Shown piece by piece: positions 1-7,064 of a stretch of 13,010 bases of DNA (position 1 is the stretch's first letter; every line of letters begins with the position of its first letter). The translations under genes were made by a program, and so were the position numbers. This DNA comes from Saprospiraceae bacterium UBA1994. GTDB taxonomy: Bacteria > Bacteroidota > Bacteroidia > Chitinophagales > Saprospiraceae. The stretch covers positions 1 through 13,010 of the forward strand of contig DDCY01000004.1 of the NCBI GenBank assembly GCA_002335865.1. Reading direction: 5' to 3'. Below the pieces are notes generated by a model that saw only the letters and a program-made list of their open reading frames with translations, had not been told where the DNA came from and made no database searches.

Positions 1-485
1 ACTACTATCGCATATGCTCCAACTACTTTTTTGAGTGCAAGTCTAACTGCCTCTTCTAGTTCACAACTATGTCTTGTTTGATATTCTTCTATTAAGTGTA
101 TTAGTACTTCAGTATCTGTTTCTGAGCGAAATTCGTGGCCTAACTCTGAAAGAGCTTTTTTAAGAATAGCGTAATTCTCTATGATTCCATTGTGAATGAG
201 AGATAACCTCGTATTTCCTGAGATGTGTGGGTGAGCATTGATATCATCTGGTTTGCCATGAGTTGCCCATCTTGTATGGCCTATTCCTAAAGTGCCTACC
301 AAATTGACATCTGCTGCAGCATCTACAAGTGCTTGCACTTTGCCTTTTTTCTTTACCGTCTGTATATTACCGTTAAGTATAGAGATACCCGCACTATCGT
401 AACCTCTATATTCTAATCTTCTGAGTCCCTCTATGATGATAGGGTAAGCATCTTTTTCACCAATGTATGCAACTATTCCACACAT
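1..485 (-). CDS. glmS: Glutamine--fructose-6-phosphate aminotransferase, N-terminal part (cut by left edge)
   Basis: GlmS makes glucosamine-6-phosphate from fructose-6-phosphate and glutamine, the first committed step toward UDP-GlcNAc for peptidoglycan and other glycans; it is cytoplasmic. The visible 161 residues are the class II glutamine amidotransferase domain. It begins MCGIVAYIG, so Cys2 becomes the N-terminal nucleophile after Met removal. HTRWATHG (residues 70-77), HNGIIENY (98-105) and the conserved Asp in SETDTEV (Asp124) are the expected glutamine-site motifs. The linker and the two SIS isomerase domains lie beyond the left edge. The ATG at 483-485 is fixed by the need for Cys2. 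The gene sits 105 bp downstream of the DUF4270 gene on the same strand and may share its transcript. Only an imperfect -7-like box (TGTCTTTG) is visible in that gap, so a separate promoter is possible but not clear. Confidence 0.96.
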   Translation of the reverse strand, partial: MCGIVAYIGEKDAYPIIIEGLRRLEYRGYDSAGISILNGNIQTVKKKGKVQALVDAAADVNLVGTLGIGHTRWATHGKPDDINAHPHISGNTRLSLIHNGIIENYAILKKALSELGHEFRSETDTEVLIHLIEEYQTRHSCELEEAVRLALKKVVGAYAIV

Positions 486-591
486 TATACTATGTATTTT
501 TTATTACAACAAAGACATAAATTAACCATAAATAGTTAGGGTTTAGTTGATTTTTTTGGGTTAGTCATTTGATAGATACGAAAACACTTAT

Positions 592-1941
592 CTAAATGTT
601 CGTGTATGTAACCTCTAATACTGGCTTGTATTGCGTACTTCCTGATCCAAATATAATAGTTCTTGATGATCTTTCAGAACGTTGTAATGGAGTTAATATT
701 ACCGACTCACTAACACCCTCTTGACTAAATACAGTATGAAAGTGGTTAGTCAGATTAACGGAGGTTCGATAAATACCGTTCGTCTCATCAATAAGTTCAG
801 GTATACCACCAAGTACTGAACTGTAAGGTCCAGGGTTGATACCAAATGATGCATCAGAAGTTAATGTCCTCTCTCCATCAACGTCAATGTATGTTAGAGT
901 AGAAATATCAACAGGCGAATTAATCATATTTGTTTCATTGGGGTCTGATAAACTATAATATATTAATTCTGCTTTGTTAATTATCTTGTCTCTGAGTTCT
1001 TCTATTGATGGAAAGTCAATTTGACCTTCTACCCCTGACATTCCTTGGAAAAATAAAAGATCGTCATTATTAAAATTTTCGTCCGCTAAGTAATTTTCAA
1101 TATCTGCTCCTTGTGTGTCATGCACAAACGTAGACGCTGTACGAGATCTAAAGGAAAAGTCAAACACTTTTGTAGTATCCGAAGTTGCTGCTGAAGTGGT
1201 ATAATATATTCTTAATTTATTAGTACCTGAAAAATTAGTAATGTCACTAAAGTCCAATCCCATCATAGAACTACTGCTAGTTGTAGCTGAGATATTAAGT
1301 CCATTAATAAATTCTATGAGGGCATCACTATTAACGTAATTTGTAGATTCTGCGTCAATTAATTCTTGTCCAAATTCATTTGTCATAGGCACTCTAAGTT
1401 GTGGTCCCACTTTTATAAGTTCGCCACCAGCTTCATGACTAGCTATAGTTATTGAGTCAAATCTAGAAGGTACTATGGATCTGCTACCAATTACGGTAGG
1501 ATCTATGCTCCATGTCTGATCAGATAATATAGTATCACCATCCATGCGTTCTAGCATTCTTCTTATTTCAATGTCGAATGTAGCTAAGGTGTCACCATAG
1601 AAGCCATTTTCTGCATATTCTAAAATAAGAACAGTAGAATCTAATACGGCATCACTAAAGTCAGGAAGACTTCCTGCAAAATCAATTTCTACATATATAT
1701 CAGACGTACTTTTACCGAATATAGAATTATCTAGCGATCCTAGAAGGAAGGTCGTATAGTTTACTCCTAGGTCATAAGTTGATGTAGTTTCACCTTGGAT
1801 AGTTTTAGTATTCAATGAAAAAGTATCTGAATAAATAATCTCTAAATCATCTTCGGTTGGGATACCGATCGTAATAGGATCATTGCAACTGTATCCTAAT
1901 AGAGTCAAGGCAAGTGTAAAACTCAACAGTAATCTGTACAT
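592..1941 (-). CDS. DUF4270 family putative lipoprotein
   Basis: This 449-residue protein matches my recollection of the Bacteroidota DUF4270 family, whose function is unknown. The N-terminus is a lipoprotein-type signal: a hydrophobic stretch (residues 3-18) ending LLGYSC, with Cys19 as the probable lipidated residue. The -3 to -1 residues (Gly-Tyr-Ser) are a loose fit to the lipobox. The rest has no other membrane segment and is rich in Ser, Thr, Asp and Asn with beta-type alternation, as in secreted Bacteroidota proteins. It ends in VLEVTYTNI, a beta-strand-like terminus common in surface-located family members. It is 29 bp downstream of the short glycogen-synthase-like gene and 105 bp upstream of glmS. 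This trio recurs in Bacteroidota as I recall, so a role linked to envelope sugar metabolism is possible but unproven. The family call is fairly sure; function is unassigned. Confidence 0.85.
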   Translation of the reverse strand: MYRLLLSFTLALTLLGYSCNDPITIGIPTEDDLEIIYSDTFSLNTKTIQGETTSTYDLGVNYTTFLLGSLDNSIFGKSTSDIYVEIDFAGSLPDFSDAVLDSTVLILEYAENGFYGDTLATFDIEIRRMLERMDGDTILSDQTWSIDPTVIGSRSIVPSRFDSITIASHEAGGELIKVGPQLRVPMTNEFGQELIDAESTNYVNSDALIEFINGLNISATTSSSSMMGLDFSDITNFSGTNKLRIYYTTSAATSDTTKVFDFSFRSRTASTFVHDTQGADIENYLADENFNNDDLLFFQGMSGVEGQIDFPSIEELRDKIINKAELIYYSLSDPNETNMINSPVDISTLTYIDVDGERTLTSDASFGINPGPYSSVLGGIPELIDETNGIYRTSVNLTNHFHTVFSQEGVSESVILTPLQRSERSSRTIIFGSGSTQYKPVLEVTYTNI

Positions 1942-1970
1942 GTATGTATATTAATAAGTATTATTTCTAA

Positions 1971-2801
1971 CTATGCTTCTTCTTCCTCTTCTTCTGCAGT
2001 AATCTCCTTATATAATTCAATACACTGCATTACAGATTCCTCAATCTCTTCTATGTAAGGTATCACCCTTGCTTCAGTAGCATTTATAAGTGATTTAACG
2101 TTGTCATCATATGATTCGCTTCCCTCTATTAAGATATCTATGTGATTAAGCACACCTTTTGCCAGTGTAGCTTTATCTCCATCCATGTATTCAGCAAGCT
2201 GCTCAGGACCAAGATCGTTAATAGCAGCTTTCTCGAGAAACTTGGCTGTAAAGGATTCACTCAAGTCATTATTATATAAACTATATACAATTTTGCTGTC
2301 TTGGAAGATAGGATCGTTTTGGTATACAGTCTTGATATACTTAGGTACTAGACTGGTCATCCATCCGTGACAGTGAATAACGTCTGGAGCCCAGCCAAAT
2401 TTCTTAACAGTCTCTAAAACACCTTTACAGAAGAATACCATTCGGTCTTCATTGTCTTCGTATATTTTTTCGTTTTTGTCATGGAAGATGAATTTTCTTT
2501 TGAAGAACTCCTCATTATCTAAGAAGTACACTTGAAGTCTTGCTCCTGGAAGTGATGCTACCTTAATGATTAATGGATAATCCTCATCATCTACGATGAT
2601 ATTCATTCCTGATAATCTTACTACCTCATGAAGTCTGTGTCTTCTTTCATTGATGCTACCAAATTTTGGCATAAGCACTCTGATCTCGAATCCCTTCTCT
2701 ACAGTCTTTTGAGGCAATTTTCTGACAAAATCAGATATCTCCCCTAATGCCGTATACGGATTCATTTCCTGGGTAATAAATAGTACTCTTTTTTTACTCA
2801 T
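1971..2801 (-). CDS. Short glycogen/starch synthase-like protein (GT5 N-terminal domain only)
   Basis: This 276-residue protein resembles the N-terminal Rossmann half of GT5 glycogen synthases. It starts MSKKRVLFITQEMNPY and contains VIHCHGWMTSLVPKY (residues 141-155), matching the family's H-x-H-x-W element. True glycogen synthases are about 450-500 residues and need a C-terminal GT-B domain; that is absent. The N-terminal KTGGL-type ADP-glucose loop is replaced by TALGEISDF (17-25). It ends in an acidic tail of consecutive Glu (270-275). Such short forms are common in Bacteroidota and usually carry the glycogen synthase name, but classical synthase activity is doubtful. I chose ATG 2799-2801, because the in-frame TTG 27 bp upstream lies inside the promoter's -7 box. 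It leads the DUF4270-glmS series, so a regulatory or sugar-sensing role is conceivable, though nothing here shows it. Confidence 0.85.
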   Translation of the reverse strand: MSKKRVLFITQEMNPYTALGEISDFVRKLPQKTVEKGFEIRVLMPKFGSINERRHRLHEVVRLSGMNIIVDDEDYPLIIKVASLPGARLQVYFLDNEEFFKRKFIFHDKNEKIYEDNEDRMVFFCKGVLETVKKFGWAPDVIHCHGWMTSLVPKYIKTVYQNDPIFQDSKIVYSLYNNDLSESFTAKFLEKAAINDLGPEQLAEYMDGDKATLAKGVLNHIDILIEGSESYDDNVKSLINATEARVIPYIEEIEESVMQCIELYKEITAEEEEEEA

Positions 2802-2825
2802 AATCAAATTGTTCTTAAAGGGCTG

Positions 2826-2833
2826 CAAAGATA
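2826..2833 (-). promoter_or_regulatory. Promoter -7 element for the glycogen-synthase-like gene
   Basis: The minus strand reads TATCTTTG, an exact match to the Bacteroidota -7 consensus TAnnTTTG. It implies a leader of roughly 20 nt before the ATG at 2801. No clear TTG (-33) element is seen at the usual distance; the upstream stretch is A/T-rich. The box overlaps the alternative in-frame TTG, which argues against translation starting there. Confidence 0.6.
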
Positions 2834-2967
2834 AAAAAAATATTGAGATATTATCCTATTGAAGATACTATTGGTAACGATTATCCTTGATTATCAATAA
2901 GATATGAAATTTTGTTTACGAGATAAAGATCTATAGATAGAGACCTTGCAAACTTTGAAAGTCAAAT

Positions 2968-2997
2968 TAGGCTGACATGATTAATACTGTCAGCCTA
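2968..2997 (-). terminator. Strong hairpin downstream of the metal/DUF819 operon
   Basis: A perfect 10-bp inverted repeat (TAGGCTGACA and TGTCAGCCTA) encloses a 10-nt loop. It lies about 110 bp downstream of the DUF819 stop codon and 135 bp upstream of the next gene's promoter, a good position to end the operon transcript. Neither strand has a good T-run after the stem, so it is not a textbook intrinsic terminator. It could instead be a transcript-stabilising hairpin or act in both directions. The rest of the 2834-3108 gap shows only a short GTTTG/CAAAC hairpin and a GATGATCATC palindrome. Confidence 0.55.
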
Positions 2998-3108
2998 TCA
3001 ATATCATTTAACGGTATTTAAGGATGATCATCAACGTTTGGTTTGCTAAAAACAAACACTTGGATACATTGCACTGCGTCTAAGCGCGTTTGCAACTCAT
3101 GCTATTGC

Positions 3109-4377
3109 CTATCCACTGACAGCACTCATTAGCTGAGCACAAATGATCGCTCCGTATGTTCCAAGTGCATAACCCAATACTGCCATCAACACTCCAACAG
3201 GAGCCAAACTAGGGCTGAAAGCTGCAGCTACAATAGGCGCAGACGCTGCTCCTCCAATATTGGCCTGGCTACCGACTGCTACATAGAAAAACGGTGCTTT
3301 GATAAAATAAGCTACGATCAATAAGATGATGACGTGAATTAGCATCCATATGATTCCAATGGCAAATAGTCCAAGATTATCAAATACTTCACCGAGATTC
3401 ATTTTCATACCTATAGTAGCCACTAATACATATATAAATATACTTCCCCAGCGAGATGCACCCACACCTTCTAGCTTACGAGCTTTGGTAAAAGAAAGCG
3501 TTAATCCGAAAGTAGTTGATATCACCACGATCCAAAAAAAGCTAGAAGTAAGTGATGTAATATTGAGAGACTGAAGTGTCTCTTTGTTGTTTTCCATAAT
3601 TGGAACAATTAATTCTGATCCAAGATGGGCAATTGCTACTCCTCCAAAGGCTATAGCCATTAAGGTAAATAATTTATTGACAGTTGGCATTTCTTCTACA
3701 TTGGCTCTGTAATCTGAGATTCGTTGTTTAAGTTCAGAAATAGCACTGTTGTCCGCACCAAGTTTTTCGTCTATTTTATCACTAATGTTGGCACCATACA
3801 ATAGGAACCCCATCCATATATTAGCTACTACGACATCCACGACAATCATAGTACCAAATAGATTATCGCTCACTTCGTATATCTCTTTCATTGCGGTCTG
3901 ATTGGCTCCACCACCAATCCAACTTCCTGCTATAGTCGACAATCCTTTCCAAAGATCATCTGTGCTTGCTCCAATAACGTCTGGCATAATGCTAGATGCT
4001 ACAAGTAATGCTATAGGTCCACCAATAATAATACCCACAGATGCAGCTAAGAACATAATAATTGCCTTTGGTCCAAGATTGAGTAATCCCTTGAAATCAA
4101 TTCCTAGACAGAATAGTATTAAGCTTGCTGGCAATAAATATCTAGAGGCTACATAATATAGATTAGATCCTTCTCCTGTGATAATGCCAAATGGCCAGTT
4201 GAATAATGCTGGTATGAAATAACATAAAAGTAATGATGGAACAAAGGTGTAAAACCTCTTCCATCCGACACTTTCAAGGGATGATGTGTAGAAAATAGCA
4301 GCTAGAATACATATGAGTAGTCCGAGCGTAATCGCATCATTAGAGAAGGGTAGAGATAATAGAATGGCTGAATGCAT
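3109..4377 (-). CDS. DUF819 family integral membrane protein
   Basis: This 422-residue polytopic membrane protein has about ten hydrophobic segments and one long hydrophilic loop (roughly residues 196-231). It matches the DUF819 (YjcL-like) family, whose substrate is not established. Two halves carry similar Gly-rich elements: GSWIGGGANQTAM (151-163) followed by a hydrophobic helix, and GSQANIGGAASAPIV (369-383) followed by another. This suggests an internal duplication with the inverted-repeat architecture of secondary transporters. The ATG at 4375-4377 gives the family's usual length. It lies 66 bp downstream of the metal ABC ATPase gene on the same strand. That gap holds an imperfect -7-like box (TCAATTTG), so it could be read with the metal genes or separately. 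A transport role is inferred; linkage to metals comes only from location. Confidence 0.85.
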   Translation of the reverse strand: MHSAILLSLPFSNDAITLGLLICILAAIFYTSSLESVGWKRFYTFVPSLLLCYFIPALFNWPFGIITGEGSNLYYVASRYLLPASLILFCLGIDFKGLLNLGPKAIIMFLAASVGIIIGGPIALLVASSIMPDVIGASTDDLWKGLSTIAGSWIGGGANQTAMKEIYEVSDNLFGTMIVVDVVVANIWMGFLLYGANISDKIDEKLGADNSAISELKQRISDYRANVEEMPTVNKLFTLMAIAFGGVAIAHLGSELIVPIMENNKETLQSLNITSLTSSFFWIVVISTTFGLTLSFTKARKLEGVGASRWGSIFIYVLVATIGMKMNLGEVFDNLGLFAIGIIWMLIHVIILLIVAYFIKAPFFYVAVGSQANIGGAASAPIVAAAFSPSLAPVGVLMAVLGYALGTYGAIICAQLMSAVSG

Positions 4378-4412
4378 AAGTATTATTGGATTTCAAATTG
4401 AACACCAATATA

Positions 4413-4426
4413 AGAAATGAATTTCT
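4413..4426. repeat. 14-bp palindrome between ABC ATPase and DUF819 genes
   Basis: AGAAAT-GA-ATTTCT is a perfect inverted repeat with a 2-bp centre, in the 66-bp gap upstream of the DUF819 start codon. It is directly followed by ATCGATCGAT (4427-4436), another self-complementary sequence. It could be an operator or a processing hairpin. In A/T-rich DNA an element this short may also arise by chance. Confidence 0.3.
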
Positions 4427-4443
4427 ATCGATCGATCAAATTG

Positions 4444-5199
4444 CTAATTCCCAGTGAATCCCTCAGTCTGGTTTAGTATTGTAAGCTGTCCACCATATGC
4501 CTTACTAATATTAATCTGGGTGAAAGTCTCTTTAGTATCTCCGCTGGCAATAAGTCGCTGATTGAGCAATATTACTTTATCAAAATAGTCTTCGACCGTA
4601 GATAAATCATGATGTACTACAAGTAATGTTTTATCCTTATCAGCTAGTTTATGTAGTATCGTAATAATTTTCTCTTCTGTCAGCATATCTACTCCGACAA
4701 AGGGTTCATCTAGGAAAAATATCTCTGCCTGCTGGCATAATGCTCTTGCAATAAATACTCTTTGTTGTTGACCACCAGACAGTTGTCCTATCTGACGATT
4801 TACGAGTTCTTCGATTCCGAGATCAGCCAATGCTTCGGCTGCTAATCGGCGATCTTCTTTATTGATTCTCTCTAAGATTTTTTTATGTGGGTATCGCCCC
4901 ATAAGGACGATATCCTCTACTGTAGCAGGAAAGTCCCAATCTACTTCATCACGTTGCGGTACGTAAGCAATCTTTTTACGTATTTCTTCCACATTTTTAC
5001 CTAATACTTCTATGTATCCGGTGTTAATATCGATCATCCCTAGTATAGATTTAAATAGGGTAGACTTACCTGCACCATTGGGTCCAATTACGCCATATAC
5101 TTTTCCTTTCTCTACTTCTATATGGATGTTGGTAAGGACGCGTTTTCGTTCGTATGATACAGATAAACCTTTAACAGATATTGCGGTCGGAGTTACCAT
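4444..5199 (-). CDS. Metal ABC transporter ATP-binding protein (MntB/ZnuC/TroB type)
   Basis: This 251-residue ATPase is predicted to power uptake of a divalent metal (Mn or Zn class). All nucleotide-binding motifs are intact: Walker A GPNGAGKST (residues 39-47), Q-loop Gln82 in VPQRDEVDWDFP, signature LSGGQ (140-144), Walker B IFFLDEP (160-166) with catalytic Glu165, and the switch His197 in VVHHDLS. The VPQR..VDWDFP sequence and FVGVD after Walker B are typical of the metal-uptake subgroup. The ATG at 5197-5199 overlaps the TAA stop of the upstream binding-protein gene by 1 bp, pointing to translational coupling. The partner ABC permease, usually the next gene, is not in the window; a DUF819 gene follows instead. 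Subgroup confidence is high, but Mn versus Zn cannot be settled from this protein. Confidence 0.94.
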   Translation of the reverse strand: MVTPTAISVKGLSVSYERKRVLTNIHIEVEKGKVYGVIGPNGAGKSTLFKSILGMIDINTGYIEVLGKNVEEIRKKIAYVPQRDEVDWDFPATVEDIVLMGRYPHKKILERINKEDRRLAAEALADLGIEELVNRQIGQLSGGQQQRVFIARALCQQAEIFFLDEPFVGVDMLTEEKIITILHKLADKDKTLLVVHHDLSTVEDYFDKVILLNQRLIASGDTKETFTQINISKAYGGQLTILNQTEGFTGN

Positions 5200-6194
5200 T
5201 AGTTATTTATTTTCACTACTAAAAATAATAGACTGAGTAACATCATAGCCCCTAACCCGACGTAAATCCAAAGATTATTAGAAGTATCATCACTATCTAT
5301 CTTTGTCCTCTTTATGGATGTACCTGTTAGTGCATTCACTATTACATCAGTATTATGAGTAAGCAACTTTAGATAAGTAGACGCTTCGCTGTCTTCATCA
5401 CCTAAACTATCAGCATATAGTTCTCCGCCTATCTTTACTCCTGTGTCATTAGCGATCTGTTGAAGCATTTGAGGATTTATCGTGCTCTCAATAAATACTG
5501 CAGGCACCTTTTTTTCTTTAATTACATTGATTACTCGCTGTACATCTTTGCTCTGAGCTTCTGATTCTGTAGAGATACCCATTATAGCATTAAGTGTAAT
5601 GTCATATGCTCGCCCATAATATTGGAAAGCATCGTGTGATGTAATTAATATTCTTTGCTCGATAGGGATAGTAGCTATTTGATTTTTAATATAGTTATGA
5701 GCATTTTTGATCTCAGCATTATATTTCACCCCGTTATCTGCGTAGAATAAAGCATTGTCTGGATCTATTGAAGCTAACCCCGCAGATATATTGTATACGT
5801 ATTTTACTCCATTAATTGCATCCATCCATGCATGAGGATCAGATGCGTTGTGGTATTTCTGACTTATAATTGGTTCTACGCCTTCAGAGATGAGTATTAT
5901 TTTTGCCTTAGTACCGCTATTTTCTATAAGCTCTGTAATCCATCCTTCGAAGGTGAGACCATTGATGAGAATCAGATCAGCAGAAGATACTAGTTCCACA
6001 TCACTCGGCTTAGGTGTATAGGTGTGTGGATCTCTACCGATAGGCACAATGCTCATGGAAGTAATCTTGTCGCCACCGATATTTTTAGCCATATCTTGGA
6101 AGATAGAAGCAGATGAAACGACTTTTATTTTCTCTTGTGAAAAACCAATAAGCGTTGCTAAGCAAAGAATCGATGTAAGTATATGTTTAATCAT
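5199..6194 (-). CDS. Metal ABC transporter substrate-binding protein with C-terminal membrane helix
   Basis: This 331-residue cluster A-I (ZnuA/TroA-like) binding protein should capture a divalent metal in the periplasm. It has a signal peptide (about 1-20, ending GFSQ), then a first lobe with DPHTYTPKPSD (His57) and DPHAWMD (His121). SHDAFQYY supplies His187 and ADSLGDE supplies Asp262. Three His plus Asp is the TroA-like site; Mn-specific PsaA-type proteins have Glu at the third position. There is no long His-rich loop like that of many ZnuA proteins. Unusually, after the binding domain a polar linker (about 293-307) leads to a strongly hydrophobic segment (about 308-327) and a short VKINN tail, so the protein is probably membrane-tethered. 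Its ATG directly abuts the regulator's stop codon, and its stop overlaps the ATPase start. Confidence 0.92.
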   Translation of the reverse strand: MIKHILTSILCLATLIGFSQEKIKVVSSASIFQDMAKNIGGDKITSMSIVPIGRDPHTYTPKPSDVELVSSADLILINGLTFEGWITELIENSGTKAKIILISEGVEPIISQKYHNASDPHAWMDAINGVKYVYNISAGLASIDPDNALFYADNGVKYNAEIKNAHNYIKNQIATIPIEQRILITSHDAFQYYGRAYDITLNAIMGISTESEAQSKDVQRVINVIKEKKVPAVFIESTINPQMLQQIANDTGVKIGGELYADSLGDEDSEASTYLKLLTHNTDVIVNALTGTSIKRTKIDSDDTSNNLWIYVGLGAMMLLSLLFLVVKINN

Positions 6195-6857
6195 TTATAT
6201 TTTTTTCACAAGTAGAATCTGACAAACTTTCTCTGATAATAACGTCTCTTTATTATGGTCTACAAGGATGTTCATAGATTTATCAAAATTATTGAATGCC
6301 TTAATTGTAAATTCTGTACCTAAGCCAATATTAAGTTCATTGAGGTATTCAAGAAAGCTAGTTTCATGCTCACGTACGCCAAGTAAGACTACTTTGTTAC
6401 CTGGTAGTGCCGCTGATAGAGACATCTGATTTCTTAGCGTAAATTTTCCTTGAGCATTAGGTATAGGATCTCCGTGAGGATCGAACTTTGGATAGTCTAG
6501 ATAAGCGTCTAATCTATTCACTAGTTCTTCGGACTTGATATGTTCTAGTTCTTCAGCAATATCGTGCACCGCCTCCCAACTAAATCTCAGCCTTGAAGCT
6601 AAGAATACCTCCCACAGCCTATGTCTACGGATAAGTTGTGTTGCTTCTCTTCCTCCAATGGTTGTGAGTGTAACTCCTTTGTATCGCTCATAGTTGATCA
6701 TTTGCTTTCCAGCTAGTCGCTTAAGCATATCAGTAACAGAGGCAGGTGCCGTACCGATATACTTGGCTATAGTATTTGTGCTAGCTGATTTATTTTTGCG
6801 TTCAGCTATCTTATATATGGCTTTGAGATAGTTTTCTTCAGTATTGGATAGATGCAT
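6195..6857 (-). CDS. DtxR/MntR family metal-dependent transcriptional regulator
   Basis: This 220-residue regulator is expected to repress metal-uptake genes when loaded with Mn or Fe. It has an N-terminal winged helix (about 1-70; recognition region APASVTDMLKRL), a dimerisation/metal domain and a C-terminal FeoA/SH3-like domain (about 145-220), so it is the long, DtxR-like form. Residues lining up with DtxR are His79, Glu83 and His98 (ancillary site) and Glu102, Glu105 and His106 (primary site). Position 102 is Cys in iron-type DtxR and Glu in Mn-type MntR, which favours a Mn-like response. However, the N-terminal ligand (Met10 in DtxR, Asp8 in MntR) appears to be Asn9. The stop is immediately followed by the binding protein's ATG, so it is the first gene of the metal operon. 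It probably autoregulates, given the palindrome over its promoter. Confidence 0.93.
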   Translation of the reverse strand: MHLSNTEENYLKAIYKIAERKNKSASTNTIAKYIGTAPASVTDMLKRLAGKQMINYERYKGVTLTTIGGREATQLIRRHRLWEVFLASRLRFSWEAVHDIAEELEHIKSEELVNRLDAYLDYPKFDPHGDPIPNAQGKFTLRNQMSLSAALPGNKVVLLGVREHETSFLEYLNELNIGLGTEFTIKAFNNFDKSMNILVDHNKETLLSEKVCQILLVKKI

Positions 6858-6874
6858 ACGTGTGAGTTACGTTG

Positions 6875-6882
6875 CAAAAATA
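6875..6882 (-). promoter_or_regulatory. Promoter -7 element for the metal regulator operon
   Basis: The minus strand reads TATTTTTG, an exact TAnnTTTG match, 18 bp upstream of the regulator's ATG at 6857. It implies a short leader of about 10 nt. No convincing -33 TTG is visible. It should drive the regulator, binding-protein and ATPase genes. Confidence 0.5.
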
Positions 6883-6893
6883 CAGTTATTTTT
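6876..6893. promoter_or_regulatory. Candidate operator palindrome over the regulator's promoter
   Basis: AAAAATA-CAGT-TATTTTT is a perfect 7-bp inverted repeat with a 4-bp centre. It covers seven of the eight bases of the -7 box of the DtxR-family gene, where an autorepressor would be expected to bind. It does not match the classic DtxR/IdeR consensus, and its A/T-only arms make chance occurrence more likely than for a mixed sequence. Confidence 0.4.
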
Positions 6894-7064
6894 AGATTGG
6901 GCTAAATTTATTGTTTTGTGTTATTTCATTTGGGCGTTTATTGTGATCCGTAAGCCTGACTATAGAGAAAGATTGATGAGCACACGATCGACTAATATGT
7001 AGAAAAACACAACTATACTCATCAGTTGCTCTTGCGCAAATCGATTATATTTTTCAATAGAAAA

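Noticed and set aside
2802..2828. Extended start (TTG at 2826-2828) for the glycogen-synthase-like gene
   Set aside because: The TTG lies within the exact -7 promoter box, and the ATG at 2801 gives the family's usual N-terminus.
6974..7024. Inverted repeat TGATGAG / CTCATCA downstream of the receptor gene as a terminator
   Set aside because: The stem is 7 bp with a 37-nt loop and no T-run follows, so it is too weak to call.
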